Shown here piece after piece: positions 35,189 through 44,700 of a stretch of 64,000 nucleotides of DNA (within the stretch, counting starts at the first letter, position 1; the number at the start of each line of letters is the position of its first letter). The DNA is from Lentzea cavernae (lineage in GTDB: Bacteria > Actinomycetota > Actinomycetes > Mycobacteriales > Pseudonocardiaceae), in assembly GCF_014653695.1 (NCBI RefSeq), contig NZ_BNAR01000002.1, forward strand, positions 744,001-808,000, given 5' to 3'. A program made the translations under genes and the position numbers. The notes beneath the pieces are model-generated. The model was given only the letters and a program-made list of their open reading frames with translations, was not told the origin of the DNA and searched no databases.

Positions 35189-36358
35189 GTGAGTACCCCG
35201 GTTCAACTGCCTCTCGAGCAGGAGAACGTGCTGCACCTCGCGCCAGGGATGCGCGAGCTCCAGTCCCAGGGCGCGGTCCACCGGGTGCGCACTCCCGCGG
35301 GCGCCGAGGCGTGGCTCGTCACGGGGCACGCCGAGGTGCGGCAGTTGCTCGACGACGACCGGCTCAGCCGCTCGAACCCCGATCCGCAGGCGGCGAAGGA
35401 CGGCGGCGCGGCACTGCTCGCGAGCCTGCTGGACGGCTTCGCCACCGACCACGGGCGGCTGCGCGCGTTGCTGGAGCCCCATTTCTCGCCGGAACGCATG
35501 CAGGAGCTGCGGCCCCACGTCGAAAAGCTGTCCGCGCAACTGCTGGACGAACTCGCTGCCCGGCGACCGCCGGTGGACCTGCGCGAGGCGGTGGCGACGG
35601 CGTTGCCGGTGCTGGTGCTGTGCGAATGGCTGGGTGTACCCCAGCAGGACGCCGGCCGGTTCGGCGAGTGGATCCAGGCCGCCGCGACCACCTCGGACCC
35701 GGTGCGCGCCAAGCAGGGGCTGGGCGGGTTGTTCGGCTACTGCAAGCAACTCGTGGCGGACAAGCGGCTCGACCCCGGTGACGACGCGATCTCCAGGATC
35801 TGCGCGACCGAGGGGATCGAGGACGACGAGGTCCTCGGACTGACGGCGTTGTTGCTGTTCGGTGGCTACGAGACCACGGTCGCCCGGATCGGCACCTGCG
35901 TGGTGCTGTTGCTGGACGAGCCCGGGCAGTGGCAGGCGTTGCACGACGACCCGGCCCTCGTGCCCGGCGCCGTCGAGGAGACCCTGCGCAGGTCGATGCC
36001 GAACCCGCACAACGGCGGCATGCCCCGGTTCGCGGTGACGGACTTCGAGATCGGTGGGGTCACCATCCGGGCCGGCGACTTCGTGATGCTCAACGTCATC
36101 GCGGCCAACCACGACGAGACGGTCTTCCCCGACCCCGGCCGGGTGGACGTCACCCGCGACACCTCAGCGAGCCTCGCGTTCGGCCACGGCGCCTACAACT
36201 GCGTGGGCGCGGCGCTGGCGCGGATGCAACTGCAGGTGGTGCTCACCCAGCTCACCGCGCGGTTCCCGGGCCTGCGCCTGGCCGCCGGCGTGGACGAGCT
36301 GGGGCTGCGCCACGACACGTTGATCGGCGGTTTGGTCGAACTCCCGGTGACCTGGTGA
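35189..36358 (+). CDS. Cytochrome P450, position equivalent to benzastatin-type cyclase
   Basis: A 389-residue P450. I-helix GGYETT (225-230) has the normal acid and Thr; ExxR is Glu264-Arg267; heme motif FGHGAYNCVG has Cys338. The GTG at 35189 has GGAGG six bases upstream; an ATG at 35162 overlapping the preceding stop (ATGA) is the alternative and would add nine residues. It lies directly before the UbiA, NAT, pabAB, pabC and N-oxygenase genes, the position I recall for BezE, the P450 that closes the indoline or tetrahydroquinoline ring from an N-acetoxy arylamine through a nitrene-type step. That role is inferred from gene order. Confidence 0.85.
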   Translation: MSTPVQLPLEQENVLHLAPGMRELQSQGAVHRVRTPAGAEAWLVTGHAEVRQLLDDDRLSRSNPDPQAAKDGGAALLASLLDGFATDHGRLRALLEPHFSPERMQELRPHVEKLSAQLLDELAARRPPVDLREAVATALPVLVLCEWLGVPQQDAGRFGEWIQAAATTSDPVRAKQGLGGLFGYCKQLVADKRLDPGDDAISRICATEGIEDDEVLGLTALLLFGGYETTVARIGTCVVLLLDEPGQWQALHDDPALVPGAVEETLRRSMPNPHNGGMPRFAVTDFEIGGVTIRAGDFVMLNVIAANHDETVFPDPGRVDVTRDTSASLAFGHGAYNCVGAALARMQLQVVLTQLTARFPGLRLAAGVDELGLRHDTLIGGLVELPVTW

Positions 36359-36368
36359 TGGGGAACTG

Positions 36369-37265
36369 ATGCTGCACAAGATATCCGCGGGCGTCGTCAC
36401 GAAGAGCCCGGACTCGATCCGCTCGTACCTGCTGCTGATGCGACTGGACAGGCCGACCGGGTACGTCCTCTACCTGCTCCCGGCGCTCTGGGCGGTCGTC
36501 CTCGCGTCCGGCGAACGGCCGGACCTGCTCGCGGTGGCGGCCGTCGCCGTCGCCGCCGTGCTGATCCGCGGTTTCGCCTGCGCGGTCAACGACGTGATCG
36601 ACAAGGAGATCGACGCCCGCGTCGCGCGCACGGTGTCGCGTCCGGTCGCCTCGGGGACGGTCAGCGTCCGCAACGCGATCCTGTGGGCGTCGGCACAGGC
36701 CCTGGTGGCACTGCTGGTGCTCGCCGTGGCGAACCTGGAGACGGTCCTGGTCGCCCTGGCCACCTACCCGTTGATCGTCGCGTACCCGTTCATGAAGCGC
36801 TTCTTCGTCTGGCCCTCGGCGTTCCTCGGGCTGGTGATGAGCACCTACGTGTTCGTCGGCTGGACGGCGTCGACCGGGAACGCCGACTACCCGCCCGCGG
36901 TGTACGGCCTGTACGCCGGAGGCGCGTTCTGGACCCTGATCCACGACGCGATCTACTCCCACCAGGACAAGGAGTACGACCGGAAGATCGGTGTCCGGTC
37001 CTCCGCCCTGCTCTTCGGCGACGCCACCAAGGCGTGGCTGTCGCTCTTCCTCGTGCTCAGCGCCGCCGGAGTGCTGTGGGCCGGCTCGCTGACGCCGATC
37101 GGGTGGGCGTTCTACGTGGTCGTCGTGCTCGCCGCGCTCTACCTGGCCTACCTGCTGTTCCGGGTGGACCTGGACGATCCGAAGGCGTGCTGGGACGCGT
37201 TCGTCGCGAACACCTACTACGGCTGGATCGTCCTCGCCGCCGTCGTCGCCGGGCAGCTCACATGA
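36369..37265 (+). CDS. UbiA-family aromatic prenyltransferase (4-aminobenzoate prenylating)
   Basis: A 298-residue membrane protein with about nine helices. The two diphosphate-binding Asp motifs are NDVIDKEID (residues 74-82) and DAIYSHQDKEYD (193-204), diagnostic of UbiA-type enzymes that join a prenyl diphosphate to an aromatic acid. Strongest family resemblance is to 4-hydroxybenzoate polyprenyltransferase; with PABA genes in the same operon the acceptor is more likely p-aminobenzoate or its N-acetoxy derivative, as in the benzastatin pathway (BezF). It starts 10 bases after the P450 and overlaps the next gene by four. Confidence 0.9.
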   Translation: MLHKISAGVVTKSPDSIRSYLLLMRLDRPTGYVLYLLPALWAVVLASGERPDLLAVAAVAVAAVLIRGFACAVNDVIDKEIDARVARTVSRPVASGTVSVRNAILWASAQALVALLVLAVANLETVLVALATYPLIVAYPFMKRFFVWPSAFLGLVMSTYVFVGWTASTGNADYPPAVYGLYAGGAFWTLIHDAIYSHQDKEYDRKIGVRSSALLFGDATKAWLSLFLVLSAAGVLWAGSLTPIGWAFYVVVVLAALYLAYLLFRVDLDDPKACWDAFVANTYYGWIVLAAVVAGQLT

Positions 37266-38092
37266 GCGGCTCGATGTGGCGCGGAGACGCGGTCGACCTG
37301 GACGCCTACCTGACCCGCGTGGGCTTCCAGGGCGAGGTCGCGCCGGACCTCTCCACGTTGCGGCGCCTGCACACCGCGCACGTCGGCGCGATCGCGTTCG
37401 ACAACCTCGACGCGCTCCTCGGGCGCACGGCGGTGCCGCTGGACGTGGACAGCGTCCAGGACAAGATCGTGCGGCAGGGCCGTGGCGGCTGGTGCCTGGA
37501 ACAGGTCGTGCTGATGGCGGCCGTGCTGGACCGCATCGGGTTCACGTTCACGGCCTTCGCCGGCCGGACGCGGATCCGCACGGGCGACAAGTTCGGGCCG
37601 GCGCTGCACGTGGCCCTGCTGGTGGAGCTGGACGGCGAACGCTGGCTCCACGACGTGAGTTTCGGCGCCCACGGGCTGCACGAGCCGATCCTGTTCGCGG
37701 AGAACGCGCGGCTGGACGGCGACTTCTCGTTCGACCTCCTGCGCGAGCCGACCGGGGAGCACGTGCTGCGGTTCCTGCGGCCGGAGGGCCCTGCGGAGCT
37801 CTACGGCTTCACCGCGGACGTGCGGTACCCGTCGGACTTCGAGCTCCTCAACCACTTCTGCCTCACGCACCCGCGCTCACCGTTCAACCACCGGATGATC
37901 CTGCAGCGCACGCGGCCCGAGGTGCGGCACCTGCTCGCGGGCAACGTTCTCGCCGAGATCCGGCCGGGCGAGCCCGCGACGTTCCGCGAGCTCGGCGAGG
38001 ACGAGGTGCTGTCGGCTCCCGAGGAGATCTTCGGGATCACCCTGGAGCCGGGTGACGTCCAGACTCTCCGGAAGACCTTGGCCGGCCCATGA
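37262..38092 (+). CDS. Arylamine N-acetyltransferase (NAT), probably O-acetylating an arylhydroxylamine
   Basis: A 276-residue NAT-family enzyme with the complete Cys-His-Asp triad: Cys78 in RGGWCLEQ, His116 in GPALHVALL and Asp131 in HDVSFG. NATs transfer acetyl from acetyl-CoA to arylamines or arylhydroxylamines. Beside an AurF-type N-oxygenase the likely substrate is p-hydroxylaminobenzoate, giving p-acetoxyaminobenzoate with a weak N-O bond, as described for BezG. The RGGYCFE motif is altered to RGGWCLE, which may reflect a changed acceptor pocket. ATGA overlaps with both neighbours show strict translational coupling. Confidence 0.9.
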   Translation: MSGSMWRGDAVDLDAYLTRVGFQGEVAPDLSTLRRLHTAHVGAIAFDNLDALLGRTAVPLDVDSVQDKIVRQGRGGWCLEQVVLMAAVLDRIGFTFTAFAGRTRIRTGDKFGPALHVALLVELDGERWLHDVSFGAHGLHEPILFAENARLDGDFSFDLLREPTGEHVLRFLRPEGPAELYGFTADVRYPSDFELLNHFCLTHPRSPFNHRMILQRTRPEVRHLLAGNVLAEIRPGEPATFRELGEDEVLSAPEEIFGITLEPGDVQTLRKTLAGP

Positions 38093-40122
38093 CGCGCACA
38101 CTCCTGGTGGACAACTACGACTCGTACACCTTCAACCTGTTCCAGCTGATCGCCGAGATCAACGGCGAGGAGCCGACGGTCGTGGTCAACGACGACCCGG
38201 CGCTGCTCGACCTGCGGCTGGAGGACTTCGACAACGTCGTCGTCTCCCCCGGTCCCGGCCGGCCGCAGAACTCCCGCGACATCGGCCTCGTCGGAGAGCT
38301 GCTGCGCCGCACCACCCTGCCGGTGCTGGGAGTCTGCCTCGGCCACCAGATCATCGGGCACCTGGCGGGCGCGACCGTGTCCGCCGCGCCCGAACCCCGG
38401 CACGGGCACCTCGCCAAGGTCTCCCACGACGGTGATCCGCTGTTCGCCGGGGTGCCACGCGAGTTCGTCGCGGTGCGGTACCACTCGCTCAGCGTGCAGG
38501 AACCCCTGCCGGCCGAGCTCGTCCCGATCGCGTGGGCGGACGACGGCGTGCTGATGGCGTTGCGGCACAGGGATCTTCCGCAATGGGGCGTGCAGTTCCA
38601 CCCCGAGTCGGTCGCCTCCGGCTACGGCAGGGAGATCCTGCGGAACTTCGCCGAGCTGACCCGCCGGGCCCGCGGGTCCGGGGAGCTGGGCCTCGTCAGC
38701 ACCGTCGTCCCGACCACCGCCGACGCCGAGTCCGTCTTCCTGGAGCTGTTCGACGACAACCCCTACTGCTTCTGGCTCGACAGCAGCCGGGTCGAGGAGG
38801 GGCTGTCGAGGTTCTCGTTCCTGGGCGACACGTCCGGGCCGCTCAGCGAGGTCGTCACCTACCGCACCGGCAGCGGCGCGGTGGAGGTGCGCGACGCCGG
38901 CGGTGTCCGTGACGTCCCCGGCAGCGTGTTCGACTTCCTGGAACGGCGGCTGCGCGAGCGGCGGATCCCGGAGACGACCCTGCCGTTCAACCTGACCGGC
39001 GGGTACGTCGGCTACTTCGGGTACGAGCTGAAGGCGGAATGCGGCGCCACGGCACGCCACAGCGCCGAAACCCCGGACGCCGCCTGGATGTTCGCCGACC
39101 GGATCGTCGCGATCGACCACCAGGAGGGGCTGACCTACCTCGTCGCCGTGCACGACGACGCGACCCGGCGCGACGCCCAGGAGTGGGTGGACCGCACGGC
39201 GACCGTCCTCTCCGGACTGCTCCCGTCCGGCGACGAGCCGCCCGGCGAACCGTGCGCTCCTCCTGACGCCGAGGAGCTCCTCGTCCGCGACCGGGAGCAG
39301 TACCTGGCGGACATCGCGGAGTGCCAGCGGCAGCTGCGACTGGGCGAGAGCTACGAGATCTGCCTGACCAACAAGCTGCACCTGCCCTTCCACGACGACG
39401 ACACGTCGTTCTACCGGCGGCTGCGCCGGGCCAACCCGGCGCCGTACGCCGCGCTGGTGCGCATGGGCGACGTCTCGGTCTTCTGCTCGTCGCCGGAACG
39501 CTTCCTGCGCGTCGAGCCCGACCGCACGGTCACCAGCAAGCCGATCAAGGGCACCGCCCCGCGCGACGCCGATCCCGTGCGGGACGCGGAGATCGCCGCC
39601 ACCCTCGCGTCGAGCGCCAAGACGCAGGCCGAGAACCTGATGATCGTCGACCTGCTGCGCAACGACCTCGGCCGGGTGTGCGAGGTGGGCAGCATCGACG
39701 TCGACCCGTACCTGGCCGTCGAGAGCTACCAGACAGTGCACCAGCTGGTCTCCACGGTCCACGGCCGGCTCAAGGACGGCGTCAGCGCGATGGACTGCGT
39801 GCGGCAGTGCTTCCCCGGCGGCTCGATGACCGGGGCGCCGAAGCTGCGCACCATGGAGATCATCGACGGCCTGGAGACGGAGGCCAGGGGCGTGTACTCC
39901 GGCACCCTCGGCTACTTCGGGCTGTCCGGCGGCACCGACCTGAACATCGTGATCCGCACGGCGGTCCGCGTCGGCGACCGGTTGAGCATCGGTGCCGGCG
40001 GGGCGATCGTCCTCGACTCCGACGCCCAGGACGAGTACGAGGAGATGCTGCTCAAGGCGGCGGCGTCGCTGCGCGCCTGGCGTGCTCCCGCGGTGTCGGA
40101 CGCGGGCGGCTCCCCGCGATGA
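38089..40122 (+). CDS. pabAB: Aminodeoxychorismate synthase, fused PabA-PabB
   Basis: A 677-residue fusion. Residues 1-195 form the glutamine amidotransferase with SPGPGRP, nucleophile Cys83 in GVCLGHQ, and His171/Glu173 in FHPES. Residues from about 220 form the chorismate-binding PabB part with KPIKGTAPR (around 480, the reactive Lys of PabB-type enzymes), LMIVDLLRNDLGRVCEVGSI and GGSMTGAPK. It converts chorismate and glutamine to 4-amino-4-deoxychorismate. Fused pabAB genes in actinomycetes are typical of PABA-derived antibiotics. Overlaps NAT and pabC by four bases each. Confidence 0.95.
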   Translation: MTRTLLVDNYDSYTFNLFQLIAEINGEEPTVVVNDDPALLDLRLEDFDNVVVSPGPGRPQNSRDIGLVGELLRRTTLPVLGVCLGHQIIGHLAGATVSAAPEPRHGHLAKVSHDGDPLFAGVPREFVAVRYHSLSVQEPLPAELVPIAWADDGVLMALRHRDLPQWGVQFHPESVASGYGREILRNFAELTRRARGSGELGLVSTVVPTTADAESVFLELFDDNPYCFWLDSSRVEEGLSRFSFLGDTSGPLSEVVTYRTGSGAVEVRDAGGVRDVPGSVFDFLERRLRERRIPETTLPFNLTGGYVGYFGYELKAECGATARHSAETPDAAWMFADRIVAIDHQEGLTYLVAVHDDATRRDAQEWVDRTATVLSGLLPSGDEPPGEPCAPPDAEELLVRDREQYLADIAECQRQLRLGESYEICLTNKLHLPFHDDDTSFYRRLRRANPAPYAALVRMGDVSVFCSSPERFLRVEPDRTVTSKPIKGTAPRDADPVRDAEIAATLASSAKTQAENLMIVDLLRNDLGRVCEVGSIDVDPYLAVESYQTVHQLVSTVHGRLKDGVSAMDCVRQCFPGGSMTGAPKLRTMEIIDGLETEARGVYSGTLGYFGLSGGTDLNIVIRTAVRVGDRLSIGAGGAIVLDSDAQDEYEEMLLKAAASLRAWRAPAVSDAGGSPR

Positions 40123-40889
40123 GCGACAGCGGGATCCGCCTGTGGTGGGACGGCGACGGGTGGTCGCCGTCCGACACGACCGGGCTGGTGCGGGTCGTCG
40201 ACTCGTGGCTCGTCGACGAGGGACGGGTGCGGGGGCTCGACCGGCACGCCCGGCGCTTCGGCGACGCCTGCTCCCGGTTCTCCGGCTCCGGGACGAACGG
40301 ATTTCTGGCCGCCGTCGCCGAGTCGCTTCCCGCGCGGGGCCGGTGGTTTCCCCGCGTCGAGCTCGTGGAGACCGGGCACCGGACGCGGCTGAGGCTGTGG
40401 CTGCGTCCCGCTCCCCCGCGCACCAGGACCGTCCGGTTGTGGAACTCGGGCCTCGACCGCCGGAGTGTGCCCGCCGTCAAGGGCGTCGACCTCGACCACC
40501 TGACCGCCCTGCGCTCCGCCGCGGTCGCGGCGGGAGCCGACGAGGCGCTGCTGCTCTCGCCGGAAGGACACGTGCGCGAAGGATCCACGACGAGCGTCGT
40601 CTGGTGGCGCGGCGACGCGCTGTGCGCTCCCCCGGCCGGGCCGACCCTGCTGCCCGGGGTCACCCGTGCCCTGCTCACCGAACTGACCGGGCAGCCGCTC
40701 GTCGAGGAGTTCGCCACCCCGGCGGAGCTGGCAGACGCTCCTGTGTGGACGGTGAACGCCCTGCACGGCATCCGTCCGGTCACCGAGGGGCTGGGCCGGT
40801 TCGTCGCACGGGACGCGGCGACGGCCGAGCTGTGGCAGGAGCGCCTCGAGTCGCTCGCCGTTCCCGTCGTCCCCGCCCTGTTCACCTGA
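40119..40889 (+). CDS. pabC: 4-amino-4-deoxychorismate lyase (PabC, class IV PLP enzyme)
   Basis: A 256-residue class IV PLP enzyme: VKGVDLDHL carries the PLP Lys (about residue 121), EGSTTSVVW and LLPGVTRALL are the phosphate- and substrate-binding segments. It removes pyruvate from aminodeoxychorismate to release p-aminobenzoate. A branched-chain aminotransferase-like role is excluded mainly by context, directly after pabAB with an ATGA overlap. Some conserved PabC residues are changed, so it is a diverged member. Confidence 0.88.
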   Translation: MSDSGIRLWWDGDGWSPSDTTGLVRVVDSWLVDEGRVRGLDRHARRFGDACSRFSGSGTNGFLAAVAESLPARGRWFPRVELVETGHRTRLRLWLRPAPPRTRTVRLWNSGLDRRSVPAVKGVDLDHLTALRSAAVAAGADEALLLSPEGHVREGSTTSVVWWRGDALCAPPAGPTLLPGVTRALLTELTGQPLVEEFATPAELADAPVWTVNALHGIRPVTEGLGRFVARDAATAELWQERLESLAVPVVPALFT

Positions 40890-40903
40890 AGGAGGTCGTC
40901 CCG

Positions 40904-41824
40904 ATGCCCGGCACCGCGGCACGTGAGGAGTACGAGCGCGACCTGCTCGTCCAGCTGACCCGGCGCTGGGGCAGGCGGGTCGCGGTCAAGAAGGACGAGC
41001 TCGACCTGGACGGGCACTTCGACGCGGACCTGCCGGACTTCCCCGAGCACCTCGTCCCGGTGCTGTCGTTGCCGGGAGCGGAGAAGCTCGACCGGGACGC
41101 GCGCCGGCGGATCCTGTCGGCGGCCTGGATCGCCTACAACGCCAAGACCGCGGCCATCGAGGACGAGATCATCCTGCCCGCGTGCCGGTTGATGCTCCAG
41201 GAGCGGATCCCCGTCCGCCGCGACGACGTCGCCGTCGACGCGCTGCACCAGACGATCATCGACGAGCACTACCACATCCTCATGTGCCACAACGCCGTCG
41301 GCGTGACGCGACGGCGGCGGGACATGGCGGACGTGCGGTTCGCGCCGGACGTGTGGTCGGTCGTCCAGGGACGGGCGGCGGCACGCGCCGGGCTGTCCGG
41401 GTTCGACCGGGACGTCGTCGACATCGCGTTCTCCCTGGCGGCCGAGACGACGATCAGCGGGTTCCTCTCCACGCTCTCCACCGCCCACGACATCCAGCCG
41501 ATGAACCGGATCACCACTGACATGCACCGGCGCGACGAGAGCGGTCACGCGGTGGTGTTCCGCGAGTTGTGCGGCTCGCTGTACCGCAACCTCGACAGCG
41601 GGCAGCAGCGGATGTTCCGCGAGGCGCTCATCTCCGGCCTCACCGCGTTCCGCTCCGCCGACCTGGAGCCGTGGGTCGCGGTCGCGGCCCAGGGCGGCTT
41701 CGAGGTCGGCGTCGACCAGCTGCGCGAGCAGGCGGCGGCGCGGCCCGTGCCGAAGCGGGACACCGGGCCGTTGCAGCTGCTGCTGGACGACCTCGGCATC
41801 GACCACGACCTCGTCCGGACATGA
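40904..41824 (+). CDS. AurF-type diiron arylamine N-oxygenase
   Basis: A 306-residue diiron enzyme. All seven iron ligands of the AurF fold can be placed: Glu in AIEDEI, Glu and His in DEHYH, Glu in AAETTISGF, and His-x3-Glu-x2-His in MHRRDESGH. AurF oxidises PABA stepwise to hydroxylamino-, nitroso- and nitrobenzoate; a homologue in the benzastatin pathway (BezJ) stops at hydroxylamine for acetylation by the NAT. ATG with GGAGG eight bases upstream. It follows pabC and overlaps the DAHP synthase by four bases. Confidence 0.93.
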   Translation: MPGTAAREEYERDLLVQLTRRWGRRVAVKKDELDLDGHFDADLPDFPEHLVPVLSLPGAEKLDRDARRRILSAAWIAYNAKTAAIEDEIILPACRLMLQERIPVRRDDVAVDALHQTIIDEHYHILMCHNAVGVTRRRRDMADVRFAPDVWSVVQGRAAARAGLSGFDRDVVDIAFSLAAETTISGFLSTLSTAHDIQPMNRITTDMHRRDESGHAVVFRELCGSLYRNLDSGQQRMFREALISGLTAFRSADLEPWVAVAAQGGFEVGVDQLREQAAARPVPKRDTGPLQLLLDDLGIDHDLVRT

Positions 41825-42990
41825 GCGGCGCGGTCGGCCTCGTCCCCGACTGGCGCACGCTCGTCGCCCGCCAGCAGCCGCAGTGGCCCGACCGGGCCCG
41901 TCTCGGCGAGGTGGTCGCCGAGCTGGCGGGGCGTCCCCCGGTGGTCACGCCCCGGGAGTGCGACGCGCTCACCTCCCGCCTCGCCGGGGTCGCGCAAGGC
42001 CGGGCGTTGCTGCTGCAGGGCGGTGACTGCGCGGAACGCCTCGACAAGGTCTCGGCGCGGGCGATCCGGAGCACACTCCGGCTGCTGCGGCAGATGTCCG
42101 TGGTCCTCGCGGCCGGCACGGGACTCCCGGTGACCACCGTGGGCCGCATCGCGGGCCAGTACGCCAAACCCAGGTCGTCGCCGACCGAGACCGTCGACGG
42201 GCGCACGCTGCCCGTGTACCGGGGCGACGCGGTGAACGGCACCGGCTTCACCCCGACCGAACGGCTGCCCGATCCCGTCCGGCTGCGGCGCGTGTACGAC
42301 GCTTCCAGGTACACGGTGGACGTTCTGCGCGCGAGCGGCGCCGAGGTGTTCACGAGCCACGAGGGCCTGTTGCTCGACTACGAGGAAGCGCTGACCCGCC
42401 CCGACCGGCGCTCCGGCAGGCGTTACGCGGGCAGCGGGCACCTGCTGTGGATCGGCGACCGCACCAGGGACCTCGACGGAGCCCACGTCGCCTACTTCGC
42501 GACCATCGACAACCCCGTCGCGGTGAAGCTGGGCCCGTCCACCACACCCGAGCACGCGCTGGCGCTGATCGAGCGCCTCGACCCCGAACGACGGCCGGGC
42601 AGGCTGACGTTCGTCGTGCGCATGGGGGCCGAGCGCGTCCGGGACCTGCTGCCGGAGCTCGTGGAGAAGGTCGACGCGTCAGGTTCGCCGGTGATCTGGG
42701 TGAGCGATCCCATGCACGGCAACACCTTCACCGCGCCGAGCGGGTACAAGACGCGGCGGTTCGGCGACGTCTTCGACGAGCTCACCGGCTTCGTCGAGGT
42801 GCACAGGGCGCTCGGCACCCACCCCGGCGGCCTGCACGTCGAGCTGACCGGTGAGGACGTGACCGAGTGCGTCGGCGGCGGAGTGGGTCTCGACGACCTG
42901 CACCGACACTACGAGTCGGCGTGCGATCCGCGGCTCAACGCGACCCAGGCGCTCGAACTGGCCTGCCTGGTCACCGAACTGCTCCGGTGA
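41821..42990 (+). CDS. Class II 3-deoxy-D-arabino-heptulosonate-7-phosphate synthase
   Basis: A 389-residue plant-type (class II) DAHP synthase: LLQGGDCAE near residue 62, GRIAGQYAKPRSS, TSHEGLLLDYE, LWIGDRTRDLDGAHV, SDPMHGNTF and GGLHVELTGEDVTEC are all present. It condenses phosphoenolpyruvate and erythrose-4-phosphate, the first step of the shikimate route. A cluster-borne copy is common in pathways that draw on chorismate, often with relaxed feedback control. Last gene of the plus-strand core operon, converging on the carbamoyltransferase gene with 16 bases between. Confidence 0.95.
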   Translation: MSGAVGLVPDWRTLVARQQPQWPDRARLGEVVAELAGRPPVVTPRECDALTSRLAGVAQGRALLLQGGDCAERLDKVSARAIRSTLRLLRQMSVVLAAGTGLPVTTVGRIAGQYAKPRSSPTETVDGRTLPVYRGDAVNGTGFTPTERLPDPVRLRRVYDASRYTVDVLRASGAEVFTSHEGLLLDYEEALTRPDRRSGRRYAGSGHLLWIGDRTRDLDGAHVAYFATIDNPVAVKLGPSTTPEHALALIERLDPERRPGRLTFVVRMGAERVRDLLPELVEKVDASGSPVIWVSDPMHGNTFTAPSGYKTRRFGDVFDELTGFVEVHRALGTHPGGLHVELTGEDVTECVGGGVGLDDLHRHYESACDPRLNATQALELACLVTELLR

Positions 42991-43006
42991 CCGGGCAGGC
43001 AGGCGA

Positions 43007-44662
43007 TCACGCCGGGTTCGTGTAGAGCGTGCCCTCCGACCAGACGTACTTCGTGCCGCCCCACCTGGCGGCCGACTCGACGTCGGGGAAGAAGCCGCGT
43101 CCCTCCAGGTTCGCGCTGGTGTTGCACAGCACGGGAACTCCGCTGATCTCCGCGTAGGCGGTGAGGATCCGCACGGTGGCGGTGTCCTGAGTGGACTTGA
43201 TGGTCTGGAGCCTGGCGGTGCCGTCGAGGTGGACGACCGCCGGGACGCGCTCCGCCCAGCCGGGCCGCATGCGGTGCTCGAAGATCATGTAGGGGTCGGG
43301 CGTGCCGGGGTCGAAGACCTCCTGCGCGCGCTCCTCCAGGCAGATGGGCGCGACGGGCCGGTACGACGCCCGGTTCTTGACGTCGTTGAGCCGGTCCTTC
43401 ATCCGGGTGCTGGTCGCGGGCGCGATGATGCTGCGGTTGCCCAGGGCGCGCGGGCCCAGCTCCGCCCGGCCGGACAGGACGACCACCGGTTCGTCCTCGG
43501 CGTGCAGGAGGGCGGCCAGCTGCCGCTCGTCGCACGGTCGCGCGCTCCACCCGTCCGGAAGCGTGCCGACGGTGATCTTCGGTCCACTGTAGACGCTCCA
43601 GTCGAGCGCGATGCGGCCCTGCCGGAACATCTCACAGGCCGCCGTCCCGATGGCCGCGCCCGCGTCGTTGGGGAAGGGCGGGATGAAGACGTCCCGGAAC
43701 ACCCCGCTGGCGCGGATCGCGGTGTTCCACTTGATGTTCAGCGCGCAGCCGCCGCCCATCACCAGGTTGTGCTCGCCCTCCGGGAAGCGGCTGCGCACCG
43801 CCGAGGTGAGCCGCTCCAGCAGGTTGAGGCCGAGGTAGGCCTGGTAGCTCGCGATGAGGTCCGCGTTGGACAGGCCCGGCAGCAGCTCGTCCCGGTTCGC
43901 GGCGACCTTGTCCCCCAGCACGCCCACCTTGTCGACGGTGATGTCGCGCAGCTCGGACATGAGGTCGTCGAAGACGGCGAAGGCGGCGGTCACGACCCTG
44001 CCCTTGGCCGCGTAGGCCATCGCCTTGCCCGCGACGGAGAGGTGGTGGCGGATCGCCTTGTCCGACGTCATGTCGTCGTACGGGCGCAGGTACGGCTCGA
44101 ACCGCGCGCAGAAGGCCGCGAAGCTGCCGCCGAACACGGGCATCAGGTCCTCGACGAGGGTCACCTCGCGGGTCGCGGCCCGCACCAGGTAGAGGCGGGG
44201 CGTGATGAGGCCGTCCCACACCAGGACGAACGCGTCCTCGCCCCGCGCGGCGAACGGGCTCGAGCAGTACGTGCCGATGAGGTGGTTGGCGACGTGGGTG
44301 TAGCCGGCGTAGTCGCCGAGGCCGTGACCGCTGAAGGTGTGGCGCTGCAACGGGCCGTCGTCGCCGGGGGTCTCGAGGTACGGCGCGACCCGGAGCTGGA
44401 CCGGCTCGCCGCCGGAGTGCACACCGACGGCGATCTCGCCCTCGGCGTCCCGCGTGTACCAGCCGTCGACCACGAACTGGTCGATGTCGGCGGGGGTCAG
44501 GCCCTCCGCGGCGAGGATCTCGGTCACGCGTTCCAGGTTTCCGAGAGAGCTGTACCGCTCACCGTTCCCCAGCTTCTCGATCTCGTAGCTGAAGAGAAGA
44601 CGACCGTCCTCGATGACGGCGACGCCGCCGTCGTGGGATGCCTTGATTCCGCATATGCGCAT
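43007..44662 (-). CDS. O-carbamoyltransferase (NodU/CmcH/TobZ family)
   Basis: A 551-residue two-domain carbamoyltransferase. The N-terminal Kae1-like domain shows GIKASHDGGVAVIEDG and AGYTHVANHL with metal-binding His residues; MGGGCALNIKWN follows near residue 307. The C-terminal YrdC-like part shows SGRAELGPRALGNRSIIA and CNTSANLEGRGF. These enzymes use carbamoyl phosphate and ATP to carbamoylate a hydroxyl of a natural product or sugar. It follows a P450 gene by 38 bases on the minus strand, suggesting the P450 makes, or helps make, the hydroxyl that is carbamoylated. I know of no benzastatin with a carbamate. Confidence 0.92.
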   Translation of the reverse strand: MRICGIKASHDGGVAVIEDGRLLFSYEIEKLGNGERYSSLGNLERVTEILAAEGLTPADIDQFVVDGWYTRDAEGEIAVGVHSGGEPVQLRVAPYLETPGDDGPLQRHTFSGHGLGDYAGYTHVANHLIGTYCSSPFAARGEDAFVLVWDGLITPRLYLVRAATREVTLVEDLMPVFGGSFAAFCARFEPYLRPYDDMTSDKAIRHHLSVAGKAMAYAAKGRVVTAAFAVFDDLMSELRDITVDKVGVLGDKVAANRDELLPGLSNADLIASYQAYLGLNLLERLTSAVRSRFPEGEHNLVMGGGCALNIKWNTAIRASGVFRDVFIPPFPNDAGAAIGTAACEMFRQGRIALDWSVYSGPKITVGTLPDGWSARPCDERQLAALLHAEDEPVVVLSGRAELGPRALGNRSIIAPATSTRMKDRLNDVKNRASYRPVAPICLEERAQEVFDPGTPDPYMIFEHRMRPGWAERVPAVVHLDGTARLQTIKSTQDTATVRILTAYAEISGVPVLCNTSANLEGRGFFPDVESAARWGGTKYVWSEGTLYTNPA

Positions 44663-44700
44663 TGGTCAGCCGCACCTTTTCCGGAGATGGGGGAAATCGT

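Noticed and set aside
42976-42998. Possible terminator hairpin around CCGGTGACCGG between DAHP synthase and carbamoyltransferase
   Set aside because: Stem of only four to five pairs with a one- to three-base loop unless a bulge is allowed; too weak to call.
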